Source of the DNA: Bacilli bacterium | GTDB lineage: Bacteria > Bacillota_I > Bacilli_A > ML615J-28 > CAG-313 | Assembly (NCBI GenBank): GCA_017937305.1 | Contig: JAGBDV010000020.1 | Span: forward strand, 1 to 57,308 | DNA length: 57,308 nt | Reading direction: 5' to 3' | Notes under the pieces: generated by a model | The model's input: the letters and a program-made list of their open reading frames with translations, nothing else | What the model was told of the DNA's origin: nothing | Databases searched by the model: none | Translations under genes and position numbers: made by a program | Shown here: in pieces, positions 49,187 through 57,308 of the stretch | Numbering within the stretch: the first letter of the stretch is position 1 | Layout: the number at the start of each line of letters is the position of its first letter

Positions 49187-49807
49187 ATGAATTTATTTGT
49201 AGAAACATTTTGTGATAACGGGTATTTAGCTAATTCATATTTAGTATATAATGATAACTATTGTATATTAATTGATCCTGCAAACAATATTAAAACTTTA
49301 AAACAATTTATCGGAAATAGAAAACTTTTAGGTGTGTTTTTAACTCATGGGCATTATGATCATTTTGTAAGAGTAGTTGACTTACTAAAAGAATTTGACT
49401 GTTTTGTCTATATGCATAAAAATGCTTATAAAAAGATTTTAGATAATAATTTATCTTGTGCAACTTTCTTTGGTTGTTTTAGGCAGTTTGTTTTAGAAGA
49501 AACAAGAGTAGTTTTTATTGATGAAGGGATAAATATTGATTTAGAAGGAATAAAAATTAAAGTATTTTATCATCCTGGTCATACTAATTGTTCACTTAGC
49601 TATAAAATAGAAAATATGCTTTTTTGTGGAGATGTGTTATTTAGTAATAGCATAGGTAGAAGTGATTTACCGACTGGTAATGTAGTCGTGTTAAATAATA
49701 CTTTATCTAGAATTAAAAAAATGGAACATACTTTAACTTTGTATCCTGGGCATGATGAATGCTTTATTTTAAGTGATGCATTAAAACATAATCCGTATTT
49801 AAAGTGA
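49187..49807 (+). CDS. MBL-fold hydrolase (glyoxalase II-like)
   Basis: A 206-residue metallo-beta-lactamase-fold hydrolase with the complete metal site: LTHGHYDHF (H-x-H-x-D-H), FYHPGHTNCS (H), FCGDVLF (D) and LYPGHDECF (H). The sequence matches the YqgX-like hydroxyacylglutathione hydrolase group; in organisms without glutathione these act on other thioesters. The ATG at 49187 is four bases after the upstream stop and lacks a good ribosome binding site, so translation is probably coupled. The terminator follows immediately. Confidence 0.82.
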   Translation: MNLFVETFCDNGYLANSYLVYNDNYCILIDPANNIKTLKQFIGNRKLLGVFLTHGHYDHFVRVVDLLKEFDCFVYMHKNAYKKILDNNLSCATFFGCFRQFVLEETRVVFIDEGINIDLEGIKIKVFYHPGHTNCSLSYKIENMLFCGDVLFSNSIGRSDLPTGNVVVLNNTLSRIKKMEHTLTLYPGHDECFILSDALKHNPYLK

Positions 49808-49832
49808 AGAAGTAATTCTTCACTTTTTTTAT
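49801..49832 (+). terminator. Rho-independent terminator after MBL gene
   Basis: AAAGTGAAGAA (49801-49811) pairs exactly with TTCTTCACTTT (49816-49826), then T5. Confidence 0.88.
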
Positions 49833-49868
49833 GCATTAAATAAATTTTTTTGCATAAAATATAAAAAA

Positions 49869-49895
49869 TTAGCACTTTATTCTTGACAGTGCTAA
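49869..49895 (+). promoter_or_regulatory. CIRCE operator, primary
   Basis: TTAGCACTT, 9-bp spacer, CAGTGCTAA: 27 bp in total, one mismatch in each arm compared with the classic TTAGCACTC-N9-GAGTGCTAA. It covers the -35 hexamer TTGACA, so HrcA binding should block polymerase directly. Confidence 0.9.
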
Positions 49896-49911
49896 TTTAA
49901 TGTGATATACT
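49883..49911 (+). promoter_or_regulatory. Sigma-A promoter of the hrcA operon
   Basis: TTGACA (49883-49888), a 17-bp spacer, TGA-TATACT (49906-49911). The -35 is inside the primary CIRCE. Confidence 0.9.
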
Positions 49912-49912
49912 A

Positions 49913-49939
49913 TTAGCGGATAAACGTTGAGAGTGCTAA
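49913..49939 (+). promoter_or_regulatory. Second, asymmetric CIRCE-like element
   Basis: TTAGCGGAT, 9 bp, GAGTGCTAA: the right arm is a perfect CIRCE half-site and the total length is 27 bp, but the left arm keeps only TTAGC. It lies between the -10 and the hrcA ribosome binding site, 17 bp after the first element. Confidence 0.7.
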
Positions 49940-49954
49940 AAAGGAGGTAAAGAG

Positions 49955-50998
49955 ATGTTAACAGATAGACAAAAAAGGATTATGATCGCTGTTGTTGAAG
50001 GCTACACTGAAAGTCCTAATGCTGAACCAATAGGATCAAGTGCATTATCTTTATGTGAAGGTTTAGATGTTTCAACTGCAACGCTTCGTAATGAAATGGC
50101 ACTTTTAGAAGAAATGGGTTACTTAGAAAAAACTCATACTTCTAGTGGTAGAATTCCAACAGAAAAAGGATACCGTTTATATGTTGAAGAATTAATGAAT
50201 ATTGATGATATTCAAGAAGAACTTGATGAACAGGTTGCGCAGTATTTTGAAAATTCTAAATTATCTAAAAAAGAAACTTTATCAAAGCTTGTTGAAAGTA
50301 TTGTCAATAATAAAGATTTTAATTACGGGACTGTGATACTTGAAAAAACAGCTTACAATTCTTTAATTAAAAAAATTGAATTTGTTTATTTAAAAAATAG
50401 ACGTGGGATATTTATTCTAGTTACTGATCAAGGTTTAGTACTTCATAGAGAAACCTCTATTCCTGAAGGAATTAATATTCAAAGTATTGAAAATACAATG
50501 GAATTTTTGAATGATAAACTACATGATGTGTTATTAAATGACTTTAAAAACGCTAAAGTTATCAATATTACTACTGATAATTTCTTTGATTATATTAGTA
50601 ACGCACCAGCAGTACTTGAATTATGTTTAAGAAATATTCGAAAACTTGTAGATGATAAAAGAACAATTATTGGGCAATATAATATATTAAATCATCATGA
50701 TTTCGCAGATTTAAATCTAGCACAAAGTTATATTGAATGTTTAAAAAATGGTGATATCTATCAAATTGTAGAATTTGATGCAGGACCAATACCAGTTATT
50801 GCAAGTGATGATAATGCTTCAATATCTATTAAACTTGGTAGTGAAAATAATTTAGAAATAATGAAAAAATGTGCTTGTGTGACAGCGTACTTTAAGAGTA
50901 AACATCACACTGGGGCAATTACAATTTATGGCCCACTTAGAATGAAGTATCGTCAAGTAATTTCATTCTTAAAAGCGCTTGTTAATAATATGAAATAG
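49955..50998 (+). CDS. hrcA: Heat-inducible transcription repressor HrcA
   Basis: A 347-residue HrcA: winged helix with LTDRQKRIMIAVVEGYTESPNAEPIGSSAL and VSTATLRNEMALLEEMGYLEKTHTSSGRIPTEKGYRLYVE, the most conserved segment of the family, then the GAF-like domain and inserted dimerisation region, ending IVEFDAGPIPVIASD, VTAYFKSKHHTGAITIYGPLRMKYRQVISFL (G-x-I-(A/T)-(I/V)-x-G-P-x-R-M-x-Y). HrcA binds CIRCE and represses the operon; its activity depends on GroEL. AAAGGAGG sets the ATG. First gene of a complete hrcA-grpE-dnaK-dnaJ operon, autoregulated by the elements upstream. Confidence 0.95.
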   Translation: MLTDRQKRIMIAVVEGYTESPNAEPIGSSALSLCEGLDVSTATLRNEMALLEEMGYLEKTHTSSGRIPTEKGYRLYVEELMNIDDIQEELDEQVAQYFENSKLSKKETLSKLVESIVNNKDFNYGTVILEKTAYNSLIKKIEFVYLKNRRGIFILVTDQGLVLHRETSIPEGINIQSIENTMEFLNDKLHDVLLNDFKNAKVINITTDNFFDYISNAPAVLELCLRNIRKLVDDKRTIIGQYNILNHHDFADLNLAQSYIECLKNGDIYQIVEFDAGPIPVIASDDNASISIKLGSENNLEIMKKCACVTAYFKSKHHTGAITIYGPLRMKYRQVISFLKALVNNMK

Positions 50999-51007
50999 GA
51001 GGAAATC

Positions 51008-51562
51008 ATGGAAGAAAATAAAAATGAAGAGGTTTTAGAACAAACTAAAGAACAGCAAGAAGAAAATCCTAAAAAGAAAAGTTCAAAGAAAAACAAAATT
51101 GACATTTCAAAAGAACCTGCATTTATTGAGTTACAAGAAGAAAATGCAAAATTATTAGATCAATTATTAAGAAAACAAGCAGAGTTTGAAAATTACAAAA
51201 AACGAGTTTTAGAAGAACGTCAACGTGATCGTAAATATGCATTACAAGATTTCTTAATGGAATCGATTGAGACTCTTGATATTTTTGATAAAGCAGTAAG
51301 TTTTCAAACTGATGATCAAACATTAAGAAACTTTTTAAGCGGATTTATAATGGTAAATAATCGTTTAAAAAATATTTTAGAAAATTATGGCGTTGTTCAA
51401 ATTGATTGCTTAAATAAGCAATTTGATCCTACATTTCATTCAGCTTTAGAAACAGTTGAAAAAGAAGGTGTAGAATCTAATATTGTAGTTGAAGTTGTTA
51501 TGACTGGCTACATGTATAAAGATAGAGTATTAAGACCAGCAATGGTTAAAGTAAGTAAATAA
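51008..51562 (+). CDS. grpE: Nucleotide exchange factor GrpE
   Basis: A 184-residue GrpE: a charged N-terminal tail (about 1-40), a long coiled coil FIELQEENAKLLDQLLRKQAEFENYKKRVLEERQRDRKYALQDFL, then the C-terminal beta domain with FDPTFHSALETVEKEGVESNIVVEVVMTGYMYKDRVLRPAMVKV, which contains the G-Y-x-x-x-x-(R/K)-V-(L/I)-R-(P/H)-(A/S)-x-V-x-V signature. It exchanges ADP for ATP on DnaK. AGGAGG ends just before the ATG, nine bases after hrcA. Confidence 0.95.
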   Translation: MEENKNEEVLEQTKEQQEENPKKKSSKKNKIDISKEPAFIELQEENAKLLDQLLRKQAEFENYKKRVLEERQRDRKYALQDFLMESIETLDIFDKAVSFQTDDQTLRNFLSGFIMVNNRLKNILENYGVVQIDCLNKQFDPTFHSALETVEKEGVESNIVVEVVMTGYMYKDRVLRPAMVKVSK

Positions 51563-51606
51563 TTTATAAAAAAATTAATTAATAAAAAATAGGAGGAAAT
51601 TTAATT

Positions 51607-53427
51607 ATGAGTAAAATTATTGGTATTGACTTAGGTACAACAAATTCATGTGTATCTGTTATTGAAGGTGGCGAAGCTACTGTTATTGTAAACACAGATG
51701 GTTTTAGAACAACTCCATCGGTTGTTGCGTTTAGAAATGGTGAAATTATCGTTGGGGAAAATGCACGTCGTCAAGCTGCAACAAACCTTGACACAGTATT
51801 TTCTATAAAACGTCATATGGGAAGCGATTATAAAGTTCACATCAATTCAACTAATAAAGATTATACACCACAAGAAATTTCTGCAATGATTCTTCAAAAT
51901 TTAAAAGCTACTGCAGAAGCTTATCTTGGATCACCTGTTACTGAAGCAGTAATTACTGTTCCTGCATATTTTAATGATGCTCAACGTCAAGCTACTAAAG
52001 ATGCTGGTAAAATTGCAGGCCTTGAAGTAAAACGTATTATCAATGAACCTACAGCTGCAGCACTTGCATATGGTATTGATAAAAATAATGATAAAGAACA
52101 AACAATTTTAGTATATGACCTTGGTGGTGGTACATTTGACGTATCAGTACTAAGCTTAGCTGATGGAACTTATGAAGTATTATCTACTGCTGGTAATAAT
52201 AAACTTGGTGGTGATGACTTTGATAATCGTTTAGTAAACTATTTATTACAAGAATTTAAGAAAATGAATGGTATTGATTTATCAAACGATAAATCTGCAA
52301 TGTATAGATTAAAACTTGCTGCTGAAGAAGCTAAGAAAACTTTAAGTAATGTAACTAGCGCAAATGTTAATATTCCATTTATTACTATGACAAATGGAAT
52401 GCCTATTCACTTTGATGTAACTGTATCGCGTGCTACATTTGAATCATTAATTAAAGATTTAGTTGATTCAACATGTGTTGCAGTAAGAGATGCATTAAAA
52501 CAAGCAAAAATTACTGCAAGAGATCTTGATCAAGTATTACTAGTTGGTGGTTCTACACGTGTTCCATGTGTTCAAGAATTAGTAAGAAGAGAACTTGGCA
52601 AAGAACCTAATCGTTCAATTAACCCTGATGAAGTAGTTGCAATGGGTGCTGCTATTCAAGCTGGTGTTTTAGCAGGGGATGTTAATGATGTATTATTATT
52701 AGACGTTACTCCACTTTCACTTGGTATTGAAACTTTAGGCGGTGTTTCAACTGTAATTATCCCACGTAATACAACTATTCCTACTACTAAATCTCAAGTA
52801 TTCTCTACTGCTGCTGATAATCAACCTGCTGTTGATATCCATGTAGTACAAGGTGAAAGAAGTATGGCTGCAGATAATAAAACATTAGGTCGTTTCCAAT
52901 TATCTGGTATTCCTCTAGCACCTCGTGGTGTACCTCAAATTGAAGTTAAATTTGATATTGATGCTAATGGTATTGTGCACGTTTCTGCTAAAGATTTAGG
53001 TACTGGTAAAGTTCAAACAATTACAATTACTGGTAATTCAAGTCTTTCTGAGGAAGAAATCGATCGTATGGTTAAAGAAGCTGAAGCAAATGCAGATGCT
53101 GATAAAGCTAAGAAAGAAGAAGCTGATTTAAGAAATGAATGTTCTCAATATATCTTCCAAATTCAATCTTCAATTAAAGATTTAGGTGGAGATGTTACAG
53201 AAGATGAAAAGAATCAAGTTGAAGCTGCAATTAAAGAATTAGAAGAAGCTTTAAATGGTAATGATTTAGAATTAATTAAAACTAAGAAAGAAGCATTATT
53301 AACTGCTGCGCAAGGTGTTGCAACAAAAGCTTATCAAAAAGCTCAAAACGTTTCACAACAAGAAGCAGGTTCTCAAAATGATGATGGAACTATTAATGCA
53401 GATTTCGAAGATGTTTCAAATAAATAA
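51607..53427 (+). CDS. dnaK: Chaperone DnaK (Hsp70)
   Basis: A 606-residue Hsp70: [20 protein letters not shown] at the start, [53 protein letters not shown], then the substrate domain beginning [17 protein letters not shown], and the helical lid with [14 protein letters not shown]. It ends in Gln-rich and Asp-rich sequence without the EEVD motif, as is normal in bacteria. GGAGG at about 51592-51596 gives the start. Codon choice here is noticeably smoother than in neighbouring genes, in line with strong expression. Confidence 0.98.
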   Translation: MSKIIGIDLGTTNSCVSVIEGGEATVIVNTDGFRTTPSVVAFRNGEIIVGENARRQAATNLDTVFSIKRHMGSDYKVHINSTNKDYTPQEISAMILQNLKATAEAYLGSPVTEAVITVPAYFNDAQRQATKDAGKIAGLEVKRIINEPTAAALAYGIDKNNDKEQTILVYDLGGGTFDVSVLSLADGTYEVLSTAGNNKLGGDDFDNRLVNYLLQEFKKMNGIDLSNDKSAMYRLKLAAEEAKKTLSNVTSANVNIPFITMTNGMPIHFDVTVSRATFESLIKDLVDSTCVAVRDALKQAKITARDLDQVLLVGGSTRVPCVQELVRRELGKEPNRSINPDEVVAMGAAIQAGVLAGDVNDVLLLDVTPLSLGIETLGGVSTVIIPRNTTIPTTKSQVFSTAADNQPAVDIHVVQGERSMAADNKTLGRFQLSGIPLAPRGVPQIEVKFDIDANGIVHVSAKDLGTGKVQTITITGNSSLSEEEIDRMVKEAEANADADKAKKEEADLRNECSQYIFQIQSSIKDLGGDVTEDEKNQVEAAIKELEEALNGNDLELIKTKKEALLTAAQGVATKAYQKAQNVSQQEAGSQNDDGTINADFEDVSNK

Positions 53428-53460
53428 TAATTAATAAAATATGATAGGAGGCTTTAATTA

Positions 53461-54567
53461 ATGGCAACGAAGAGAGATTATTATGAAGTGCTAGGTGTTG
53501 CTAAAGATGCCTCACAAGAAGACATAAAGAAAGCTTATCGAAGTCTTGCAAAAAAATATCATCCAGATATTTCTAAAGAACCAAATGCTAATGAAAAGTT
53601 TGCTGAAATTCAAGTTGCTTATGATTGCTTAAGTGATCCTGAAAAGCGATCTAATTATGATAAATTTGGTACTGAGGATGTTAACCAAGGATTTGGTGGA
53701 CAAGGATTTGATGGCTTCTCAGGTTTTGGTGGTTTCGAAGATATTTTTAGTAGTTTCTTCGGTGGTGGGTCACGTAGTAAAAGTGGTCCTACTAGGGGAA
53801 GAGATATCGAACAAGAAGTTACACTTACATTTGAAGAAGCATGCTATGGAGTAAAAAAAGAAATCAAATTTGCTCGTTTTGATACCTGTACAAAATGTGG
53901 AGGAACTGGAGCTTATTCTAAAAATGATATTTCAACATGTAGTAGATGTAGTGGTAGAGGTCGTGTAATTACTGTACAAAATACAATTTTAGGTCAAATG
54001 CGTTCTGAATCAGAATGTCCTGAATGTAGGGGTACAGGTAAAAAGATTACGAAAGCTTGTCCTGATTGTAATGGACAAGGTAGAAAAAGAGTATCTAAAA
54101 ATATTGAAGTTAATATCCCAGCTGGTATTGACAACGATCAAACAATTCGTGTCGCTGGTGAAGGTGAAGCAGGCACAAGAGGTGGAACGCAAGGAGATTT
54201 ATTTGTTCATGTAACAGTAAAAGATCATGAGTTCTTTGTAAGAGATGGTAATAATATTTTATTAGAATTACCGATTACATTTAGCCAAGCAGCTCTTGGT
54301 GATACTATTGAAGTAAAAACTATTCATGGTCCTGTTAAGATGAATATTAAACCAGGTACACAAACTGGTGATAAGTATCGTTTGGCTGATAAGGGAATAG
54401 ATAATAAGATTACTAGAAAACTAGGACATCAAATTGTAATTGTAAAAGTAATTACGCCAACAAATCTTACTTCAAAACAAAAAGAATTATTTAAAGAACT
54501 TTCTAAAACTGATGAAACAAGTGGAAATAATATTTTTGATCGAATTAAGAAGTTTTTTAAAAAATAA
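53461..54567 (+). CDS. dnaJ: Co-chaperone DnaJ (Hsp40)
   Basis: A 368-residue type I DnaJ: J-domain with [34 protein letters not shown] (H-P-D), a G/F-rich linker ([18 protein letters not shown]), and four zinc repeats [24 protein letters not shown] and CPDCNGQG, then the C-terminal substrate-binding part. It stimulates DnaK's ATPase. ATAGGAGG precedes the ATG. Last gene of the heat-shock operon, ended by a terminator 6 bp on. Confidence 0.97.
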   Translation: MATKRDYYEVLGVAKDASQEDIKKAYRSLAKKYHPDISKEPNANEKFAEIQVAYDCLSDPEKRSNYDKFGTEDVNQGFGGQGFDGFSGFGGFEDIFSSFFGGGSRSKSGPTRGRDIEQEVTLTFEEACYGVKKEIKFARFDTCTKCGGTGAYSKNDISTCSRCSGRGRVITVQNTILGQMRSESECPECRGTGKKITKACPDCNGQGRKRVSKNIEVNIPAGIDNDQTIRVAGEGEAGTRGGTQGDLFVHVTVKDHEFFVRDGNNILLELPITFSQAALGDTIEVKTIHGPVKMNIKPGTQTGDKYRLADKGIDNKITRKLGHQIVIVKVITPTNLTSKQKELFKELSKTDETSGNNIFDRIKKFFKK

Positions 54568-54572
54568 TAATT

Positions 54573-54617
54573 AGGAACTACAAAAGTAGAGAAACTACAA
54601 AAGTAGTTCCTTTTTTT
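54573..54617 (+). terminator. Rho-independent terminator after dnaJ
   Basis: AGGAACTAC (54573-54581) pairs exactly with GTAGTTCCT (54603-54611), followed by T6. The loop holds two further copies of the short CTAC/GTAG pairing, so alternative folds are possible. Confidence 0.82.
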
Positions 54618-54618
54618 C

Positions 54619-54647
54619 TTGAAATAAAATTTTAAAGTTAGTATAAT
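54619..54647 (+). promoter_or_regulatory. Sigma-A promoter for amidase lipoprotein gene
   Basis: TTGAAA (54619-54624), a 17-bp spacer, TATAAT (54642-54647). Confidence 0.78.
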
Positions 54648-54675
54648 ATATGTGATAAAACAAGGAGTATAAGGT

Positions 54676-56787
54676 ATGAAAAATGCACATAAATTATTTT
54701 TAGTATTTGTAGTTATGTTTATAGCAATTATAAATGTTAGCTGTGGAAAAAAGTATACAGTTAAATTCATTAGTGATGAAAAAATAGTAAAAGAAATAGA
54801 AGTTAAGAAATCTGCTGTTATAACTAGTGAAGAAATATCTAAAGATGGATATGAATTTATTGGATGGTATTTAGGAGATAACGAATTTGATTTTAATACT
54901 CCTATTGATTCTAATTTAGAACTTGAGGCAAAGTGGAAAGAAGTTGTAACGGGACCTATTTATGCGGATTTTGAAATTGCAGGTACAGTAGAGTTTTATG
55001 ATAATGCAACAACTAAGCTTACTGCAAAAGTTACATCTGAAGGAGAAAAACCATCATTTGAATGGAAAATTGAAGATTTAAATATTGCTGATGTTGATGG
55101 AAAGAATAAAACTAGCTTAACTTTATTTGGTGTAAATCCTGGTAAAACTTTAGTTACTCTTATTGGAAAGTATCTGGATGGAACAGTAAAAGAAGTTGAA
55201 ATTGAAGTAACTGTTTTAGGTAGAGAATTTGAAATTACTTACGAAGTAAACCAAAATGATATTTTATTAATGCCTGAAGATGCGCCTAAAGTTTATAATA
55301 CTGGTGAATTACCACTAGATTTACCTGTATTAACAAGAGATTATTATGTATTTGGCGGTTGGTATATTGAAGGATATGACGGATATTATAGTCAAATTAC
55401 TTTGGAAGATGAAATTGAAGGAAATTTAGTACTTTCGCCTAAATGGCTTTATCCTCATATGGAATTAAGTTTTGAAAATGATAATGTATCGGTGGAAGTA
55501 AATAATACAACAAATATTATTGTTGATGCATATGACTTTGAAGAACAAGCCACAATAAATGGATTTACGTATAAGAGTTTAAATGAAAAAGTTGCTACAG
55601 TAGATAGTAATGGTGTTGTAACTGGCATAAGTACTGGTTACACTGAAATATTAGTTTCTCTTAAGAGTAATGAAACAGTAAATACATCAATTGGTATTAC
55701 AGTAGTCGAAGAATATTCTTCAATGAATGAAGTCTTACAGTATTTTGTAAGCATAGCTGAAAGTAATAATATTGTTAAAAATATTAAAGTAACTGGTTGG
55801 CAAAGAGTATATACTTATGAATTAAAGACAAGTGTTATTGGTTATTTATTTGAAGATTTAGTTATTACTGAAAATATTGCACCATTAGGAAATGGGGTAA
55901 GACCAGGAACGATATTTAAGAAAGAATACATTTGTGTTCATGATACAGGTGATGTAGATTATTCTGCAAAGGACTGGAGTGATACTGTTTATAATAATTA
56001 TAACGCTTTAACTGGTAAATCTTATGGTGCAAGTTATCAATATGTAATTGATAATAAAGATTGTTACCATAATATTCCTGATAACGAAAGATCATACCAT
56101 GCAGGTGATGGTAATCTAACTTATGGAGAAATTCCAAGTGGTGTTTATGGAACTGATAAATATCCAACAATTACGATTACTGAAGATGGTTATTATGCAA
56201 TTGATGGTCAAAAATCTACTGTTTTAGCTCCTACATATAATGGTCAAATCTTAAAAACATCAGATATTAACGACTACGGTATTCGCTGTGTTATTCGTGA
56301 TGGACAATATTATTTAGGTAAAACATGGTATGATACAACATACAGAAAGATTGGTAACTATGGAGGAAATAATAACTCAATAGGTATTGAATCATGTATT
56401 ACAGAGGGAGAAGATGTTTATTATACTTGGCAACGTCTTGCAAAATTAGTTGCTAAATTAATGGATGAAAATGATTTAACAATTGATGATGTTGTAACTC
56501 ATCACTATTTTAGTGGTAAAAACTGTCCTCAAACAATGCGTGAAGCAGGCTTTTATTTACATTTTAAGAGACTTGTTGAAATTGAATATAACGTATTACA
56601 ATTTATCAAACAAGGATATGTTTTAAGTTTTGAATCTGGCAATACTGAGTATGTAAATAATTCAGGTAGAGTTTTAAAAACTTCTCCAGTTTCTAAAAAT
56701 ATTAACTATACAATTACAGTTGAAAAAGATGGTGTAAAAGATTCGATTACACTAAATTCAGTCATTCAATATACACCTTATTTATAA
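54676..56787 (+). CDS. Lipoprotein with InlB-type, Big_2 and amidase_2 (PGRP) domains
   Basis: A 703-residue lipoprotein: signal peptide with lipobox N-V-S-C (Cys24), an InlB-type repeat (about 27-95, YEFIGWYLGDNEF), a Big-like segment (about 100-175), a second InlB-type repeat (about 180-255, YVFGGWYIEGYDGYY), a Big_2 domain (about 260-345, NEKVATVDSNGVVTGISTGYTEI) and an N-acetylmuramoyl-L-alanine amidase_2/PGRP domain (about 400-640). The zinc ligands are visible: H422 in CVHDTG, H609 in VTHHYFSG and C617 in GKNCPQ. The catalytic region is longer than the minimal PGRP fold because of an insertion near residues 460-540. It likely cleaves peptidoglycan at the amide bond on the outer face of the membrane. 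Confidence 0.87.
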   Translation: MKNAHKLFLVFVVMFIAIINVSCGKKYTVKFISDEKIVKEIEVKKSAVITSEEISKDGYEFIGWYLGDNEFDFNTPIDSNLELEAKWKEVVTGPIYADFEIAGTVEFYDNATTKLTAKVTSEGEKPSFEWKIEDLNIADVDGKNKTSLTLFGVNPGKTLVTLIGKYLDGTVKEVEIEVTVLGREFEITYEVNQNDILLMPEDAPKVYNTGELPLDLPVLTRDYYVFGGWYIEGYDGYYSQITLEDEIEGNLVLSPKWLYPHMELSFENDNVSVEVNNTTNIIVDAYDFEEQATINGFTYKSLNEKVATVDSNGVVTGISTGYTEILVSLKSNETVNTSIGITVVEEYSSMNEVLQYFVSIAESNNIVKNIKVTGWQRVYTYELKTSVIGYLFEDLVITENIAPLGNGVRPGTIFKKEYICVHDTGDVDYSAKDWSDTVYNNYNALTGKSYGASYQYVIDNKDCYHNIPDNERSYHAGDGNLTYGEIPSGVYGTDKYPTITITEDGYYAIDGQKSTVLAPTYNGQILKTSDINDYGIRCVIRDGQYYLGKTWYDTTYRKIGNYGGNNNSIGIESCITEGEDVYYTWQRLAKLVAKLMDENDLTIDDVVTHHYFSGKNCPQTMREAGFYLHFKRLVEIEYNVLQFIKQGYVLSFESGNTEYVNNSGRVLKTSPVSKNINYTITVEKDGVKDSITLNSVIQYTPYL

Positions 56788-56792
56788 GATAA

Positions 56793-56821
56793 TAAAGGCA
56801 TAGAAATATGCCTTTATTTTT
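56793..56821 (+). terminator. Rho-independent terminator after amidase gene
   Basis: TAAAGGCATA (56793-56802) pairs exactly with TATGCCTTTA (56807-56816), then T5. Confidence 0.85.
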
Positions 56822-56914
56822 ATTAAAGTAGGAAAAATTCAAAAAGAAAATAAGAAAAATCAGCAATAATTTAGCTTGATAAATGGTAAAATTAAAAAAT
56901 ATCTATGAAAACGC

Positions 56915-56943
56915 TTGTCAAAATATTCAAAAAGTGTTATAAT
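56915..56943 (+). promoter_or_regulatory. Strong sigma-A promoter for the last lipoprotein gene
   Basis: TTGTCA (56915-56920), a 17-bp spacer, extended -10 TGT-TATAAT (56938-56943). One of the closest matches to consensus in the window. Confidence 0.82.
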
Positions 56944-56980
56944 AAAGTGTAAAAAGTTCGAAAGGAAAAGGAGAATTTAC

Positions 56981-57308
56981 ATGAATTTGAGAAAAAGAAT
57001 TTTCTTAGTTTTAGTGTCTCTACTTGTAGTTTTAGGTATTGCTGCATGTACATCTGCAGCTGATACAGTTAAAATTGCTTTCGGAAGCGATGATTATACT
57101 GTTAAAGAAGGCCAAACTATTAGTTTAGACATTAATATTACTACTGGTTCAAACTATGATGCTAAACAAGTTCAAAAAGAATTAGTTTACTCATCTAGTG
57201 ATGAAACTGTTGCCAAATTTGTTAATGGTCAATTAATAGGTGTTGGCATTGGTGAAACTGAAATTAAAGTTGAATGGTCACAAAAGGCTATCGTTTTTGA
57301 TAAGGCAA
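56981..57308 (+). CDS. Lipoprotein with Big_2-type domain, 3' end cut by window
   Basis: The first 109 residues are visible. The signal peptide ends in the lipobox I-A-A-C (Cys23), followed by a bacterial Ig-like (Big_2) domain: DYTVKEGQTISLDINI, then LVYSSSDETVAKFVNGQLIGVGIGETEIKVEW. The A-F-x-N-G-x-(L/V)-x-G-x-G-x-G-x-x-x-I pattern is typical of Big_2. AAAGGAAAAGGAG at about 56961-56973 is an exceptional ribosome binding site. Combined with the strong promoter it implies an abundant surface protein. What lies after the Big_2 domain is outside the window. Confidence 0.72.
   Translation, partial: MNLRKRIFLVLVSLLVVLGIAACTSAADTVKIAFGSDDYTVKEGQTISLDINITTGSNYDAKQVQKELVYSSSDETVAKFVNGQLIGVGIGETEIKVEWSQKAIVFDKA

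Noticed and set aside
1..57308. CRISPR arrays or insertion sequences
   Set aside because: No regularly spaced repeat-spacer units and no transposase gene were seen anywhere in the window.

Overview
The window reads as the chromosome of an uncultured, very AT-rich Bacilli-type bacterium (low-GC Gram-positive, in the general area of the Mollicutes-affiliated gut lineages). Support: codon use is strongly A/T-biased; promoters are clear sigma-A type (TTGAAA-like, 17 bp spacer, TGn-TATAAT); HrcA/CIRCE regulation is present; and gene order matches Bacillus (trmR-trhP1-trhP2-greA-mtnN and yqeG-yqeH-yqeK-rsfS). TGA is used as a stop codon (for example at 17158-17160, 31133-31135 and 49805-49807), so the code is table 11 and not the Mycoplasma code. 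Cell-wall genes (uppP, a DUF368/PopT protein, an amidase) and many lipoproteins argue for a walled or wall-related monoderm.

Region 1 (1-2745) looks foreign. It is richer in G+C and holds five short, co-directional, unrelated accessory genes (GNAT acetyltransferase, P-loop kinase, GNAT, cyclase-family hydrolase, GrpB-family protein). The last four are preceded by a repeated AAATTAGAATTT leader, and the array is cut by the window start. It ends at a 36-bp sequence that recurs at 4037-4072; the two copies flank a lipoprotein gene, and each is followed by a terminator hairpin.

Region 2 (3051-23965) is dominated by surface lipoproteins: a small unknown one, a GHL10-type glycosidase, and four GH18 glycosidases with InlB-type repeats. 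Between them lie a CNNM/CorC-type transporter, a degenerate PGN_0703-type nuclease fold, a polyamine pair (agmatinase plus a two-domain, pyruvoyl-type SpeH homologue), an EEP-fold protein, an HD phosphohydrolase, a low-molecular-weight tyrosine phosphatase, and a cytosolic beta-lactamase-fold hydrolase.

Region 3 (24032-31863) handles envelope polymers: a TIM-barrel isomerase-like protein, DUF368/PopT, a YveK/CpsD/CpsB tyrosine phosphoregulation set, UppP, and a sugar-activation trio (NTP-transferase-like, NahK-like kinase, GlmU-like nucleotidyltransferase). No glycosyltransferase is present.

Region 4 (32001-39289) mixes an unknown protein, an HTH regulator directly behind tRNA-Arg(CCT), an AlbA_2 ATPase-type regulator with tandem repeats, a small membrane protein, tRNA-Arg(TCT), a zinc-ribbon membrane protein, a guanylate-kinase homologue, a YgjP-type metallopeptidase and an HTH regulator.

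Region 5 (39349-49807) is housekeeping: tRNA wobble hydroxylation (trmR, trhP1, trhP2), greA, mtnN, tcdA, a SigK-like sigma factor with a hydrophobic pro-sequence, yqeG-yqeH-yqeK-rsfS, a YlmC/YmxH protein, a ROK protein and an MBL hydrolase. Region 6 (49869-54611) is the hrcA-grpE-dnaK-dnaJ operon under a tandem CIRCE control region. Region 7 holds two more lipoproteins: a PGRP/amidase_2 and a truncated Big_2 protein with a strong promoter.
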